From the NCBI RefSeq assembly GCF_004193775.1, contig NC_041008.1, positions 8,262,731 through 8,326,730 on the forward strand: 64,000 nucleotides of DNA, written 5' to 3'. Made by a program: the position numbers and the translations under genes. The notes beneath the pieces were generated by a model. It made no database searches and had not been told where the DNA came from. It worked only from the letters and a program-made list of their open reading frames with translations. Source of the stretch: Glycine soja (lineage: Eukaryota > Streptophyta > Magnoliopsida > Fabales > Fabaceae). This document shows, piece after piece, positions 12,791-23,564 of this stretch (the first letter of the stretch is position 1; each line of letters opens with the position of its first letter).

Positions 12791-13179
12791 TCCCTCTTTT
12801 TGGCGTTATCAAAAGCATCGGGAAACTATCATTTGGGTTTTTTTTTTTTAATTACCATTCGAGGGTTATTTTTAAATGATTACTCAAAAGAGACTAGATA
12901 GTAACATTTGTTATATTTCTAAACTAAAAGTCACATCCGATGTTAATTTTTTTTCTTTAACTAAAGTCATAAAATATTTTAAGATTTTAAGATTTTAGTT
13001 ATTTTTTTAAAATTTAGGATCTTAAAAAATTGTGATTCCGAGCAATAAATATGGTGAACACGTAATAAATTAATATTAGTAACAAAATGTTTTAATATTT
13101 TTCATTTAAATTTATGTCTTTTGTTTTTTTTTTAATTTAAAAAATAAATAATTATCTTTAATGTTAGTAAAAAAATAAA

Positions 13180-13194
13180 CACTACTAGAAAATA
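13180..13194 (+). repeat. CACTA left terminal inverted repeat
   Basis: CACTACTAGAAAATA. Matches the right terminus at 14 of 15 positions in inverted orientation. Confidence 0.92.
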
Positions 13195-13199
13195 AACTT

Positions 13200-13560
13200 T
13201 TAACATCGGTTATTAAAGACTTTCAACATTAGTTATTAACCGATGGTGAAACTACTGATGTTAAAAATTTTAACGTTAACATCGGTTCATCGGTTTAAAC
13301 TGATGTTAAGTAAATTACATGACATTAGTTTTGTATAGAATCAATGTCGTATCATTAAAAAACAACAAAAAAATAAAATATTAAGAAGTGCACATCGGTT
13401 TTTATAAAAAAATCGATGTTGTAAATCAACAACAACATCAATTTTTCAAACAACCAATGTTGTTTTTGAATGACATTAATTTTCAGAAAAAATCGATGTT
13501 GCTTTTGAAAAACCGATGTTGTCATTCAAAAACAACATCAATTGTTTAGAAAACCAATAT
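13200..13560. repeat. CACTA left subterminal repeats
   Basis: Many direct and inverted copies of an AACATCGGTT-type motif (also seen as CGATGTTGTT and AACCGATG variants) are packed into this stretch. In En/Spm elements such subterminal arrays are the binding sites for the TNPA-type protein and are needed for transposition. The same motif fills the other end of the element. Confidence 0.85.
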
Positions 13561-16413
13561 TATTTTTTGTATCCCAATTAACCAGATAGTTTTAATCAAT
13601 CGGTTTAAATTTTGTCCACTATATATAATTAAATATTTACAATGAATTATAAGAAAAATGAAAGTCAATACATAAAATCATTTGTAACCTACTATAAATT
13701 AACACAATAACTACTCTACAATCCTAAAATCACTTAAACAATATCTTGCCTACTAAATGCGAATTGTTTTCATTACCTGTGGTTCCCATGGTCTTTGATC
13801 AGTAAAATATTACATGATATAATCAAACACATAAGTTAATAAATGAGTCTAAATAATAGCAATTATAAGAAATTAAATTAGTTGTGAAGTAAATAATTAT
13901 CATTTCCCAATTATCCTTGAAACCTCCTAGGAGTATTGTTGACATCCAATGCATTACGTAGTACTCACACCCATTATTTCCTCTTTGCTTATTACACTAA
14001 ATTGAATAAGATATTTAGATATTCAAAGTTAACTAAAGCATACTAAAATTTAATTTTTAAGACATGAAACATTATTTAAATAACTTATTTTAACTACAAT
14101 CCATCTAGTAGTAGTCGTGGATTTATTTCCTTCACTGTGTTGAATCCTTTCAAAGCACTGATTAAGAGAAATGTGCATGTGTATTATACAATAAAAATAT
14201 TGAAGTCAAATTGTAATCATAAAGTATATGTACTACAAAATATAACTGATTTGTTAATAATTCTTTTCAAGTAGTTGTCGGGGCTATTGTGCATGGAACA
14301 AAACAAGATGACAACATTGTCCTTAGGCAAAATGACAACCATTTGCCAATGTGTACTGCATTTGAGAACATTAAGTTATTATAAAACATACATGATTTAA
14401 ATTGATTTGTTTAGTTTAACTTATCCATTCAAGTAGGCTTCTAGGTACACGTCTCTTTGTGAATTGTACATCCATTTCTTAATATAATCTTCTGATTCAA
14501 ATTGTGATTGTCTAGATCTTTGTATATACTGTGGCTCAAGGAATCCATACACATCAACATTCTCCGCTCTCATGGTTGTCTCAGTCATATGCCTATTGTT
14601 GTTAAAAATATAGTACATTATGCATGAATATAAAACAATCAGATAGGTAATTTACAATAATGTAAAGTGACTTACAGAATTCACAATTGTATAACAGAGA
14701 TGCTCAAACATTGACCACTGTAAGCTATTTTAGAAAGATCTTCATGTTTTATGTACAATGGGAAGTTATCATTATACACCCCAAACACGCTAGCATCCCA
14801 CGACATCTGCAACGGCCTCAGGAAAAGTTGCAGAATGATCAATGTCATTAGGTACATCAAATCGACGTCAAGATCTGGCATATCTATAGGTGTCATCAGT
14901 CCCTCAGCTATTTGCTTATCCTACACAGTTAATAAAAATTAAGCGAATGACAGTTAAAACTTGATTTGAAACAAATCATTTATTAATAATTATTAGAAAA
15001 ACAAAATGAAATACTTATTCTGAAAAAGGTTTAACAAGATGTGTCAGCCAAGCAAGAAAGGTATTAAATGTCTGCCCCACTAACTGAACCTCTTGAGTGG
15101 GTACAAGAATGTGAGCATCAACATCTCAGACTTCCTCAACACCAACCTTGAGTTGATCATTGCCCAAAGGAATGTTGTGGACAGTTGTTGACCCCTCATA
15201 AACTCTTCTAACAGTAACTAGTTGGGGAGGACTGTCATCAACATACAAGCCACATTTGTTTAAGTCTCCTGTTTCTGGGTCCTGCCCCAAATGATCGACG
15301 CAACTTTCCTTTGTGCTGATAGGAGTAGCAAAAAGACCAACCTCAACCTCAAGAGGGAGTGCGAGTCCCTGTGATTGCATTTGTGACTACATCTGGGACT
15401 GCTTCTAGCTGGAAAATATCATTAATTGTTGAGTCACTTTTTGTGTGATCGACTCCTCCAGCTAGTCTTTGATCTTTTGTGTCAGCTACTCTAGGTCTTC
15501 AACAACCATGGAGGAAGAGGTGTGGGAGTCCCTTGAAGCCGGTCCAAAGTAGTGTTTGATCGTCACACCGACTCCAACAACACGGACACGACCAGAGTGC
15601 TCTGGTTGTCCAATGGCAGTAGTCAGTACATCTTGACGTCCATGGGCGACAAATGAAAGTAACTTACAATCCTGTTTGCAATTTCCTTTGTAGCCTCAAA
15701 CGTCATTTGACCAATTTTCTTTGTGCAGGCCATCTTCCACTTCATGTATCGCCTGATAGGAGATGGAGGATCAACGACTATGTCAGTGCTCCCGGATTAG
15801 GCTACTTCCTCCAATTGTTTCTTTTGCTTTTCCTTCATCTACTTTTTTTTTCCTAGAAAATCATATCCCCCACGAGACAACACGTGAGGGGCAATGTTTT
15901 GTTTCTAAATGATCTACGCCTTTTTTTGAACATCCTGTGACAATAACACATAACAGTAGCTGGTCTAGTTGATAATAATACATAAATATAAAGATTTAAA
16001 AACATTGAAAATCAACTAACCTCCAATGAAGGATCTCTACGACTTTGACAAAATTGGGTCCGCATCTCTTTGCTTATTCGTACATTTCGCAGACTTTGTC
16101 ATCCTCGCCCTCCTAGCCGTATGCCAGGGCCCATTTGGAGGTCAAATCTAATTTAAACTGCTTCCACTGCTCTCCTACGGTCTGAAGTATTTTTTTTTCT
16201 TTGTTATCAAATCAGATGATTCAGGGATATCAAATTCAGCTTGTGATAGAATAAATACATTTTGTAGTTAGTAAATTACAAATTAAGATTTTTAGTACAA
16301 CATATTACAACAACATTCAACATTTAATTGAAATACCTAAATAGTAGCCAACGATCTGAGTCGTGTTTCTTTTCTAGTATTCTTCGACGAAGACGGTGAA
16401 TAAGGTGCTGCTG

Positions 16414-17511
16414 TGATTGAGGTCGTACTCGAATCAAATAAACATTAGAATGCAGTAACTAGGAAGTGATCCTAGGTCGTTTCCCAACAAGCAATGACTA
16501 ACCAAATGTTCATAATATGCTTCGTAATAACAGTAACAATGGGGGGGTTGTTTGTTTTGTGAATTAAAAAACAAGCGAACTAGAATACGAAATTAATAGT
16601 ATTAAAAACGTGTTGTTTCCTCTAATTCAGAAGTCATTCTCTTGTCTTAGGTTATGAAGAATTCGTCCCTAACAGTTGACCACTTAATCCAACCCTATTT
16701 TAATTTACTAAGCGAAAATCAATTTAGGGTTATCAATATGTGATAAAACAACACATATATCAATTAACCCCTTGTTCATTAAGCACGAACGTAAGTTAAG
16801 CACAGAGACAATTAATCGAACACGAAGCGTGCATAGATTAACAGTAACGAATGCGGGTTAATTGGTGAAGGGAAAACTGCCAGGAAGCTACATTATAAAC
16901 AGAACCTCGAAGAGAGTTTAACTTCGTCCTCAGAAGGAAATAACATCAGAAATTTAGCCTTCCATAACTTCAACAAAAGCAGAAAACGTAAATGAAACTA
17001 AAAGCATAAAACGTAAATGAAAGAAGAAGAAAGAACAGAAAAAAAAAAACGAAATTGCAATTGAAAGTAGAAAAATGCAAAAATGCCTTAACGTGAACAG
17101 TAATCCAAAGCTAAAAAAGTAAAACCCTAAAACCCTATGTTCTGAATAATGGAATCCCCTTTACACGAATCCCAAGGCTGCTATTTATAAGGGTCACTCA
17201 TAGTCATTGGGCCCTATTACATTATTCTGGCCCAAAATGAAATAAACACTGAACAACATAAAATAAAATTACAATCTCCTAATTAGAAATTAACTAAGGT
17301 AAACGTTGCTTTATTTTCCCTCTTTAAGTCCATGAACAAAATTCGGATTAAGCTCAATGCTTCATTAATTCTTGAAATTAGATTAAAAACATCAAATTAG
17401 TTGAATGAGCCCAAATAATAAAACTGTCTAATTAATTTGACAATTAAGACTAATCAGTAATTAAAATGGTGCAAAAAAGTTTAAGAAATAGGAGAAAATA
17501 ATGGCACATCA
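16414..17511 (-). mobile_element. solo LTR (1098 bp) nested in the CACTA gene
   Basis: The insert begins TGATTGAGG and ends GGCACATCA, so it has TG...CA ends inside the short inverted repeat TGAT/ATCA. It is flanked by a perfect 5-bp duplication, TGCTG, at 16409-16413 and 17512-17516. Removing it and one duplication makes the flanking exon of the transposon gene contiguous and in frame. A TATA box on the minus strand (TTATAAATAG, 17190-17181) sets the likely LTR orientation. There is no internal region, second LTR or coding sequence, so it is a solo LTR left by recombination between the two LTRs of a retrotransposon. The family is not identified. Confidence 0.85.
17181..17190 (-). promoter_or_regulatory. 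TATA box within the solo LTR
   Basis: TTATAAATAG on the minus strand, followed downstream by CAGCC and a GGGTTTTAGGG-containing leader. This is the expected promoter position inside an LTR and indicates that the LTR reads leftward. Confidence 0.5.
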
Positions 17512-17929
17512 TGCTGACTCAGGGGGAGGAGGTAAGCTGGGTGATGTAGTCATGTGCCTGTAAAAAAAACAACATTAATTAAGCAATGTATGAAAACTAT
17601 ATTAATCACAAGAAATAACTTGAATATAAATCAATACTCATTAATCAAAGTCAACAAGTAATAAAAAAGTCAATTGACTAACTTACCAAGATTTGTAGCA
17701 ACAAACTAATGTGAAGCTAGGTTGGAGTGGGAGCAACCAACTCACGGAACACAACTTAAACAACTTCTATTTGAAAAAAAACATATATATAAACAAATCA
17801 CCAATCCAATTAATCCATGACATTCATAAATCATTTGTTACTTTTGTTGTCCTTCCCAACACGTAAAAAAGAACCCAACCCGAAGAGATTAGCTAACAAT
17901 AAGCTATATAAGCTAACAATAACATTAAT

Positions 17930-18305
17930 TGTACAAGGTATTCCAAGAACAATGACACTTGATAAGAAAATTGGTAGCAACTTACTTGAATGGCCTGTGG
18001 CAGAGGTACAAACTTTGACACTCAGAAGCGATGAATTTCAACATTTCAAGGTCAGGCCAAAAAAGTTATGCCACTACAAATTGGAACAAATGCTAAGGTT
18101 AGTTATGCTTCATTTTTTATTTATTTAATTGGATAGTATAGTTAGGACAATATCAAGTTGTATGAAATTAAGGGAAGTTGATTCAATGACATGAAATTCA
18201 ACCTGCCAATGCAAGAGTTGGACATTGTACCTAAGTTTGAGATAGATCTGGAAGACTTGGAAAAGATAGCCCAATCCAATAAGGAGTACAAGTTGACCTG
18301 CAAAG
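17930..18305 (+). pseudogene. captured acid invertase (GH32) gene fragment
   Basis: The plus strand encodes GIPRTMTLDKKIGSNLLEWP and then VAEVQTLTLRSDEFQHFKV, which I recognise as the C-terminal beta-sandwich part of plant vacuolar (acid) beta-fructofuranosidase. A small deletion after FKVRP shifts the frame, after which VMPLQIGT can still be read. A donor-like AAG|GTTAG at 18097-18098 and an acceptor-like GCAAG| at 18215 bracket a retained intron, and the next exon reads LDIVPKFEIDLEDLEKIAQS (18216-18301). The retained intron shows capture from genomic DNA, not from a processed transcript. The catalytic N-terminal propeller (WMNDPNG, RDP, EC motifs) is absent. The fragment lies on the strand opposite the transposon gene, within an intron or leader of that gene. 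It cannot make an enzyme but could give antisense or small RNA against a parental invertase gene. Confidence 0.88.
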
Positions 18306-18719
18306 TTTCAAAACAAAAACAAATTTTAGAAAATACATAATTAAAGTTTATGTTTAGTTCACCACATCATTTACTTTCAGACTTGAGATGCAATAACATA
18401 AATGTAGGCCCCAAAAGACCTAAATGTTAGAGTTGGTTATGACCTTATCAAATTCAACAATACAAAAACCAGTGTCAAATGGCATAAACATAGATAGATT
18501 AACATAGATAATCTCTATTATATTAAAGCATAGCAGTTGAAGATTTGCCAAATTTATCATCATATAACATAGTTTATTATCAAAAGCAGAACTAGGCAGT
18601 GGGCAGCACAAAAACATTGCTACTACAACAACTCTAGCACATTAACCTGGTTAACTACAATAGAACCAGGTAGTGGCCAGCATAGAAACATTGCAATGAA
18701 CTCGTCATACCAATGTTAT

Positions 18720-19075
18720 TATCAATGGTAGATGGTGGAGGGCCAAGAACATGCCATTGCGGCCTACATCGCTACCATAATCGAGGCCATGACACGCCAC
18801 TCCGCCATGACACTTCCATTTAACAACATTAACTCATAAACAAATGCGAGGTTAGCCAAACACAAACATTTACGACCAACAAGTAAAAGAATAAAACCTA
18901 CCTAACAGAGCGCGATGTGTCACGGTGGCAGAACAAGTCACGAAGTGTCACGGTGATGTAGTGCAAGGTGTGATGGTTGCGATATTTGGTGTGAGAGAGA
19001 CAGAGTCGTGAAGTGTAAAGGCCAACACGGAACTCGAACAGAGAAGAAGAGAGCGTGAGAAAAATAGGACTCGCA
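18720..19075 (-). other. probable 5' leader exons of the CACTA gene
   Basis: GC-richer, low-repeat sequence next to the right subterminal repeats. On the minus strand a block from about 19070 to 18905 (CTCACGCTCTC... to a possible donor at GTTAG|GTAGG) and a second around 18830-18720 resemble untranslated leader exons. This is where the transposon promoter is expected in En/Spm-type elements. No protein is proposed. Confidence 0.4.
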
Positions 19076-19084
19076 TTCTTATTT

Positions 19085-19400
19085 TTTAAAATGTAGGTTC
19101 AACATTGGTTTTCCATAAAAAAACTGATGTTATCCAAGTGATGTTAACGTTAACATCGATTTTCTGAAAGAAATCGATGCTAACTTATCATTTCTTAATA
19201 TGAATTTTTTTAAGAAACTGATGTTAATGATGTCATGTTAATATCGGTTTTTTTAAAAAAATGATGTTAACGTCAACTCGTTAACATCGATTTTTTAAAA
19301 ACCTTCCGATGTTAACAAACACACATAATTTATAATTATGCCACTATGTTTATGTTAACATCGATTTTATCGAAAACTGATGTTAAGCTAGCGATGTTAA
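19085..19400. repeat. CACTA right subterminal repeats
   Basis: Repeated GATGTTAAC / GTTAACATCG motifs in both orientations, including palindromic GATGTTAACGTTAACATCG at about 19140-19158. They mirror the array at the left end of the element. Confidence 0.85.
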
Positions 19401-19405
19401 ATCTA

Positions 19406-19420
19406 TATTTTCTAGTTGTG
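19406..19420 (-). repeat. CACTA right terminal inverted repeat
   Basis: TATTTTCTAGTTGTG on the plus strand, the inverted counterpart of the left end with one mismatch. AAA follows. Confidence 0.92.
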
Positions 19421-19972
19421 AAAAAATATTAAATATAGAAAATATATTAAATAAAAGAATATATAAAATATATTAAATAAAATAATATACCAAAAATTAG
19501 GAAAATATTAAATAAAACCATATAAAAATATTAAATATTAAATAAAATAATATAAAAAATAAAAAATATAGAAAATATTAATAAAACCATATAAAAAATA
19601 TATACAAAATATTAAATAAAACTAAAAAAATTAAAAATAAATTTTTTATTAAATTAAATAATTATTTACAATTTTATATAAAAAATACAAAAAATAGAAT
19701 TGATAAATGAATTTATGAATTTTATAAAAAACAATTTAAAAAAACTTTAATGACTTTAAAGTCATAAAAAAATATTTGATCCTACGACTTTAAAGTCTTA
19801 AATTAAAAAAAATTAATTGAAATCGTGAAATATTTTATGACTTTAATTAAAAAATAAATAAAAATCATAACATTAACTACGACTTTTAATTCAAATATCG
19901 TAACAGATGTTATTTTTTTTTGAATAATAATTCGAAATTGACAAATGATAGTTTTACCAAAAACATCAATTT

Positions 19973-20039
19973 TTTTATTTTATTCAGCGGGCCTAAGCCC
20001 CAAATGAAAGAACTACAAGGAAATTAAATGAGGCGTTAT
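19973..20039 (-). mobile_element. 67-bp LINE 3'-end insertion with target-site duplication
   Basis: Read on the minus strand, the insert ends in GCTGAATAAAATAAAAAA, a poly(A)-like tail with a polyadenylation-type signal, preceded by GGGGCTTAGGCCC, wording typical of plant LINE 3' ends. It is bordered by a 15-bp direct repeat (CAAAAACATCAATTT at 19958-19972 and CAAAATCATCAATTT at 20040-20054), 14 of 15 identical. That combination is the signature of a strongly 5'-truncated target-primed insertion. Confidence 0.7.
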
Positions 20040-21131
20040 CAAAATCATCAATTTCATTTCCTCATTAAAATAAAAACAGTCAAAAGAATGATAAACAAGG
20101 AATTGTTTTTACGAAAATCAAAATTAATTTTCAATGAAATTGATTTTGTAATAACTATTCTATATGTTATATGGTTCTCTTTTATTTTAGTTATTATATT
20201 ATAAGAGAAGTATATATAATATATAATAAATTGTTTTTAAAATCTTTGTTTGCACAAATAGCATAAATCTAAAAAATAAAAAACAATAGAAAATTAAACT
20301 AACTTTGCTTTATGTGTATTTGATAGTGTAATGTATGAAGGTATTATTTTCTTGGAGTAGTATATATATGGTCACTAAATATATTCTTCTACATTCAAAG
20401 TTTGTAGACAAAGGGGTTGTTGCTCTCAATCACATCTTTTTCTCCAAACTTACTTCTTCAAACATAAACATGTACTGTCTGTCACGGTAATGTCTAGTAA
20501 AATATTCTCGACCTAGGTGTCATGGATGACATTTTTGTACATTTGAGTAAGATATTGTAATTACCCGTATTCATAATTATGTTTTTTCATAATAAAAAAA
20601 CTATTCCCGGGCTATACTTGTATATGATTATCAATTTAGTATTTATCATTGTATTTTATGGGACTTTAAATACCTATACTTTTTTATAAGCAAAATAAAA
20701 TTTATTAGAAAGACTATTTGGATTTTGGAGTATTCTAACCCAAAAGACAACCAGTCAGACTACGGAATTTTCCTGATACAAAGCACTTGATTGACATGCC
20801 TGTTCGCTAAAATATAACCATCACCTCTTTCGAGACAAATCAATATTCTATGAAAAGAGTTTTAATCATGCTTATAATATAAAAAAATAAAAAGAAAGAA
20901 ATCCTTTAAAACCTATTTATTTCAAACTAGACTATATCAAGTTATTCAACTATTGAAGTTATTTAAAGCCACTAAAACTTAAACATCAAAATTAATTAAA
21001 TTAATCAATATTTTATTCACAAGTTATTTAACTCATGAAAAAGTTATTAAATTATAATAAAAATAACCAATAGATAGGAATAAAAGAATAAACTAAATAT
21101 AAAAAAAAATATTTTTATTATATATGTGTGG

Positions 21132-21155
21132 ATATATATATATATATATATATAT
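21132..21155. repeat. (AT)n microsatellite
   Basis: About 12 AT units, immediately beside the left end of a hAT-like element. Confidence 0.9.
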
Positions 21156-21610
21156 GCAGGACCGGCTTAAGGTCCAAGTAGTTCAAGCAAGAGTTTTAGG
21201 TCTCAAATTTTTTTTTAGTACTAATATACCTCAAAAAAATTATTGTAAAATTATATTTGAAAATGAATTTTAATTAAAATATTATAAGTATATGTTAATT
21301 TTTTTATTGGTATCGTAAGTAACAATTAATGAGTAATAACTCTTTACCAATATCATAATTTTGTTTTAAAAAAAAGATTTAATAATTAATAGCTAAAAAA
21401 ATCTAAATTTTTTTCTCTTTATTGTCTAATGAAAAAGAAATGTTAAATGAAATTAATTACGATAATTTAATCGATAATTTTGCATCACAAAAAGTCTGAA
21501 AAATTAATCTTAAATAAAATAATGATAATTTTAATAAACTATTTTATGAGTAAATAAAAGACCTCATTCTTAAATTTGCTTTAAGCCTTTGAAGTCCTTG
21601 AGTCGTCCCT
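21156..21610. mobile_element. degenerate hAT-like non-autonomous element
   Basis: The left end GCAGGACCGGCTTAAGG and the right end CTTGAGTCGTCCCTA are imperfect inverted repeats (about 11 of 15 matching). Their CAGG-CCGGC wording is common at ends of small plant hAT-type elements. Matching inner words (GTTTTAGGTCTC on the left, AAAGACCTCATTC on the right) support one unit of about 450 bp. The inside is non-coding and AT-rich. A TATATATA run lies on both sides, so no target duplication can be assigned. Confidence 0.5.
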
Positions 21611-23259
21611 ATATATATAAAATATACAATAAAAATAATTTTCCTTTTTGAATGAAGATCAAATTCGCAACCAAAATTAGTTTTATTGTATAGTTAATTG
21701 ACATAGGAAGGTCATGCAATATATAATACATTTTTGTTATGTAAATTAATTAAATACACAATAAAAACCAGCGAAAATTAATTTTCATTGTGTATTTAGT
21801 CTCCATACAAAAAAGAAAACTTGATTCTATTGTATATTTCCTAGCCTCTACATCCAGCATAAATATATTTTTGTAGTTTAGTCATATACAACAAAAACTT
21901 ATTTCTAAAAAAATATATTTTGTAAATAAAAAATAAAACCAAAAAAATAGATCGCCTCCCATCATAACCACTTCGAGTGGGTCATCACATTTTAGATAGT
22001 AAAGCTAGTGTCATAAATTCAGTTTGGATAATTTTTTCTATTAATATTTATAAAAATAAAAATAAAATAAATTTATCTTATAAATTAAAATTAACTTATG
22101 TATGTATGTATAAGTTTAAATAAAAATTTTGAAGAAGCTAAATCACATACACCTATACACCTTTTTGTTAGCTTCTCCAAAAACAACTTATTTTAATTTA
22201 TAGTACATCGTAAACTAATTTCAATTTAAAAAAAAATCATTTTATGTTTTTATTTATTTTCTTATAAACAAGCTTATCCAACAAAATAGTGCAGCAGATT
22301 AGCTAGCAACTTTTGAAAGGTACTAAACTGAAATACATTTAAGGAACCACACACTGTACCAGTTTAAATAGTGCATACGCATGGGTTGACCACATTTGAG
22401 ATAGTTTAGTGTGCCAGAGTAACCAGTAATTTAATTAGAAAGATAAAGTAGCAAACTGCAATACCATTATCATGGTTGATTTAGTAAGTGAAAAATAGAA
22501 AGAGAATAGAAATGAATATTTAATACTTTTACTGATTGCTTATTTTTATTTTTTTTATCAGTACTTATTAATTTGTTAACTTTTATTAGAAGAGATTCAA
22601 ATTTATGATTTTTTTTTATTTTTTTAATCATCAGATCAATTTTACAACTTCTTTTATTAATTTCTTATAATTGCACTAAAGAAGCATGCATAATTTTTTT
22701 TATTTCACATTTGTTTAATTATTTTTAATGATTGAATTATTTTTACTTAATTATAGAAATTTTACGGAATTCCGTTTTCTTATCAATGTAGAGTGGGGCA
22801 AATTCATCTCACCTACATATCTACATCTATATGGACTCATTTACACCCGGCTATGATTAATCAATCTCACTAGTTTATGATTTTCAACGCAACAATGTTT
22901 CTTTCTAAAAGTAAAATATACTTATAGCTAGCCAAAAAAATCATAAGATTAACCTTTAAGTATAGCCAAAAAAATCATTGAATTAAATATATTCTTGATT
23001 TACATACACATTATTGATACTTATTATTACTTTTTATATCTCTCCTTTCGTATCATATATACTAAATATTATCTATCATATTTATACTCTTTCTTTTTAC
23101 TAAGTATCAAATAAGATCATTGGAGTGTCCACCTATGATTTTATTTCCCATGAAGTGATTATATGTGGGTATTCTTATACATCAAACATTGTCTAATTTA
23201 TAACACTTACTATTAATTTTCTCTATCTTTGTTTCCCTATCATATTAGGGTTTGATCAT

Positions 23260-23560
23260 GGTTTAATTAATAGGAAGGCGATGGAAGCAATGATTGACTC
23301 TTTGGAAGAGACGTGGAAAGCAAATATATTATTGAAGATGAGCCACAGTCACTCGCGCGTGTTGCATTTTGGTGGGTGAATGTGTTGCACACATGACACA
23401 TGCACTTTGTCCGCGTATTTGAGTTAGATATGTTGACACTTCCATCAAATCTTCCTTCAATATTCGCAACTCAGGGAGGCTTATTTGGTATTTTAAACTC
23501 TTCCTCTGCACCCCATCTTCCCAATTAAGCTATGTTCCTCTCTTTAGCAACAATCCAATT
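23260..23560. repeat. diverged duplicate block, copy B
   Basis: Direct-orientation copy of 12480-12790, sharing AATATATTATTGAAGAT and GGGAGGCTTATTTGGTA in the same order. A 60-codon open frame on the minus strand inside it (23329-23511) has no counterpart in copy A and is treated as chance. Confidence 0.6.
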
Positions 23561-23564
23561 GGTC

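Larger units (their letters stand above)
13895..17557 (-). pseudogene. decayed CACTA transposon gene with Ulp1-like (C48) C-terminus
   Basis: Reading leftward on the minus strand, exon-like blocks with usable splice sites lie at 17557-17512 plus 16413-16337 (split by the solo LTR), 16239-16021, 15934-15668, 15656-about 15020, 14930-about 14673, about 14604-14421, 14355-about 14270, about 14165-14095 and about 13985-13900. They encode, in order: a Ser/Pro/Lys-rich start (PPPPES, SSSKNTRKE), a basic region with EQWKQFK, a segment with HGRQDVL and GVGVTIKHYFGP, then YEGSTTVHNIPL, FGVYNDNFPLYIKHEDL, QRDVYLEAYLNG, HWQMVVILPKDNVV and CEYYVMHW. The last two blocks hold the His and Cys that belong to the catalytic set of Ulp1/C48 peptidases, as found in proteins of plant CACTA elements. 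At least eight in-frame stops and a frameshift near 15655 show that it is not functional. Confidence 0.85.
13180..19420. mobile_element. CACTA (En/Spm) DNA transposon, non-autonomous, 6241 bp
   Basis: The left end reads CACTACTAGAAAATA and the right end is its inverted copy (CACAACTAGAAAATA read from the minus strand), 14 of 15 matching. The bases immediately outside are AAA on both sides (13177-13179 and 19421-19423), the 3-bp target duplication expected for this superfamily, although in A-rich DNA it carries little weight alone. Both ends carry arrays of an AACATCGG-type subterminal repeat. Inside are a decayed minus-strand transposon gene ending in a Ulp1-like protease domain, a nested solo LTR, and a plus-strand fragment of an acid invertase gene. 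No TNP2-type transposase was seen, so movement would have needed a helper element. Confidence 0.92.
20055..23240. other. AT-rich intergenic DNA
   Basis: Apart from the (AT)n tract and hAT-like element listed separately, no gene is supported. A 21-bp word beginning AGAGTGGGGCAAATTC at 22791-22811 recurs at about 28399-28419, hinting at an old duplication of non-coding sequence. Confidence 0.4.

Noticed and set aside
15653..15856. 67-codon plus-strand ORF inside the CACTA element
   Set aside because: It is the antisense shadow of the minus-strand transposon exon at 15668-15934.
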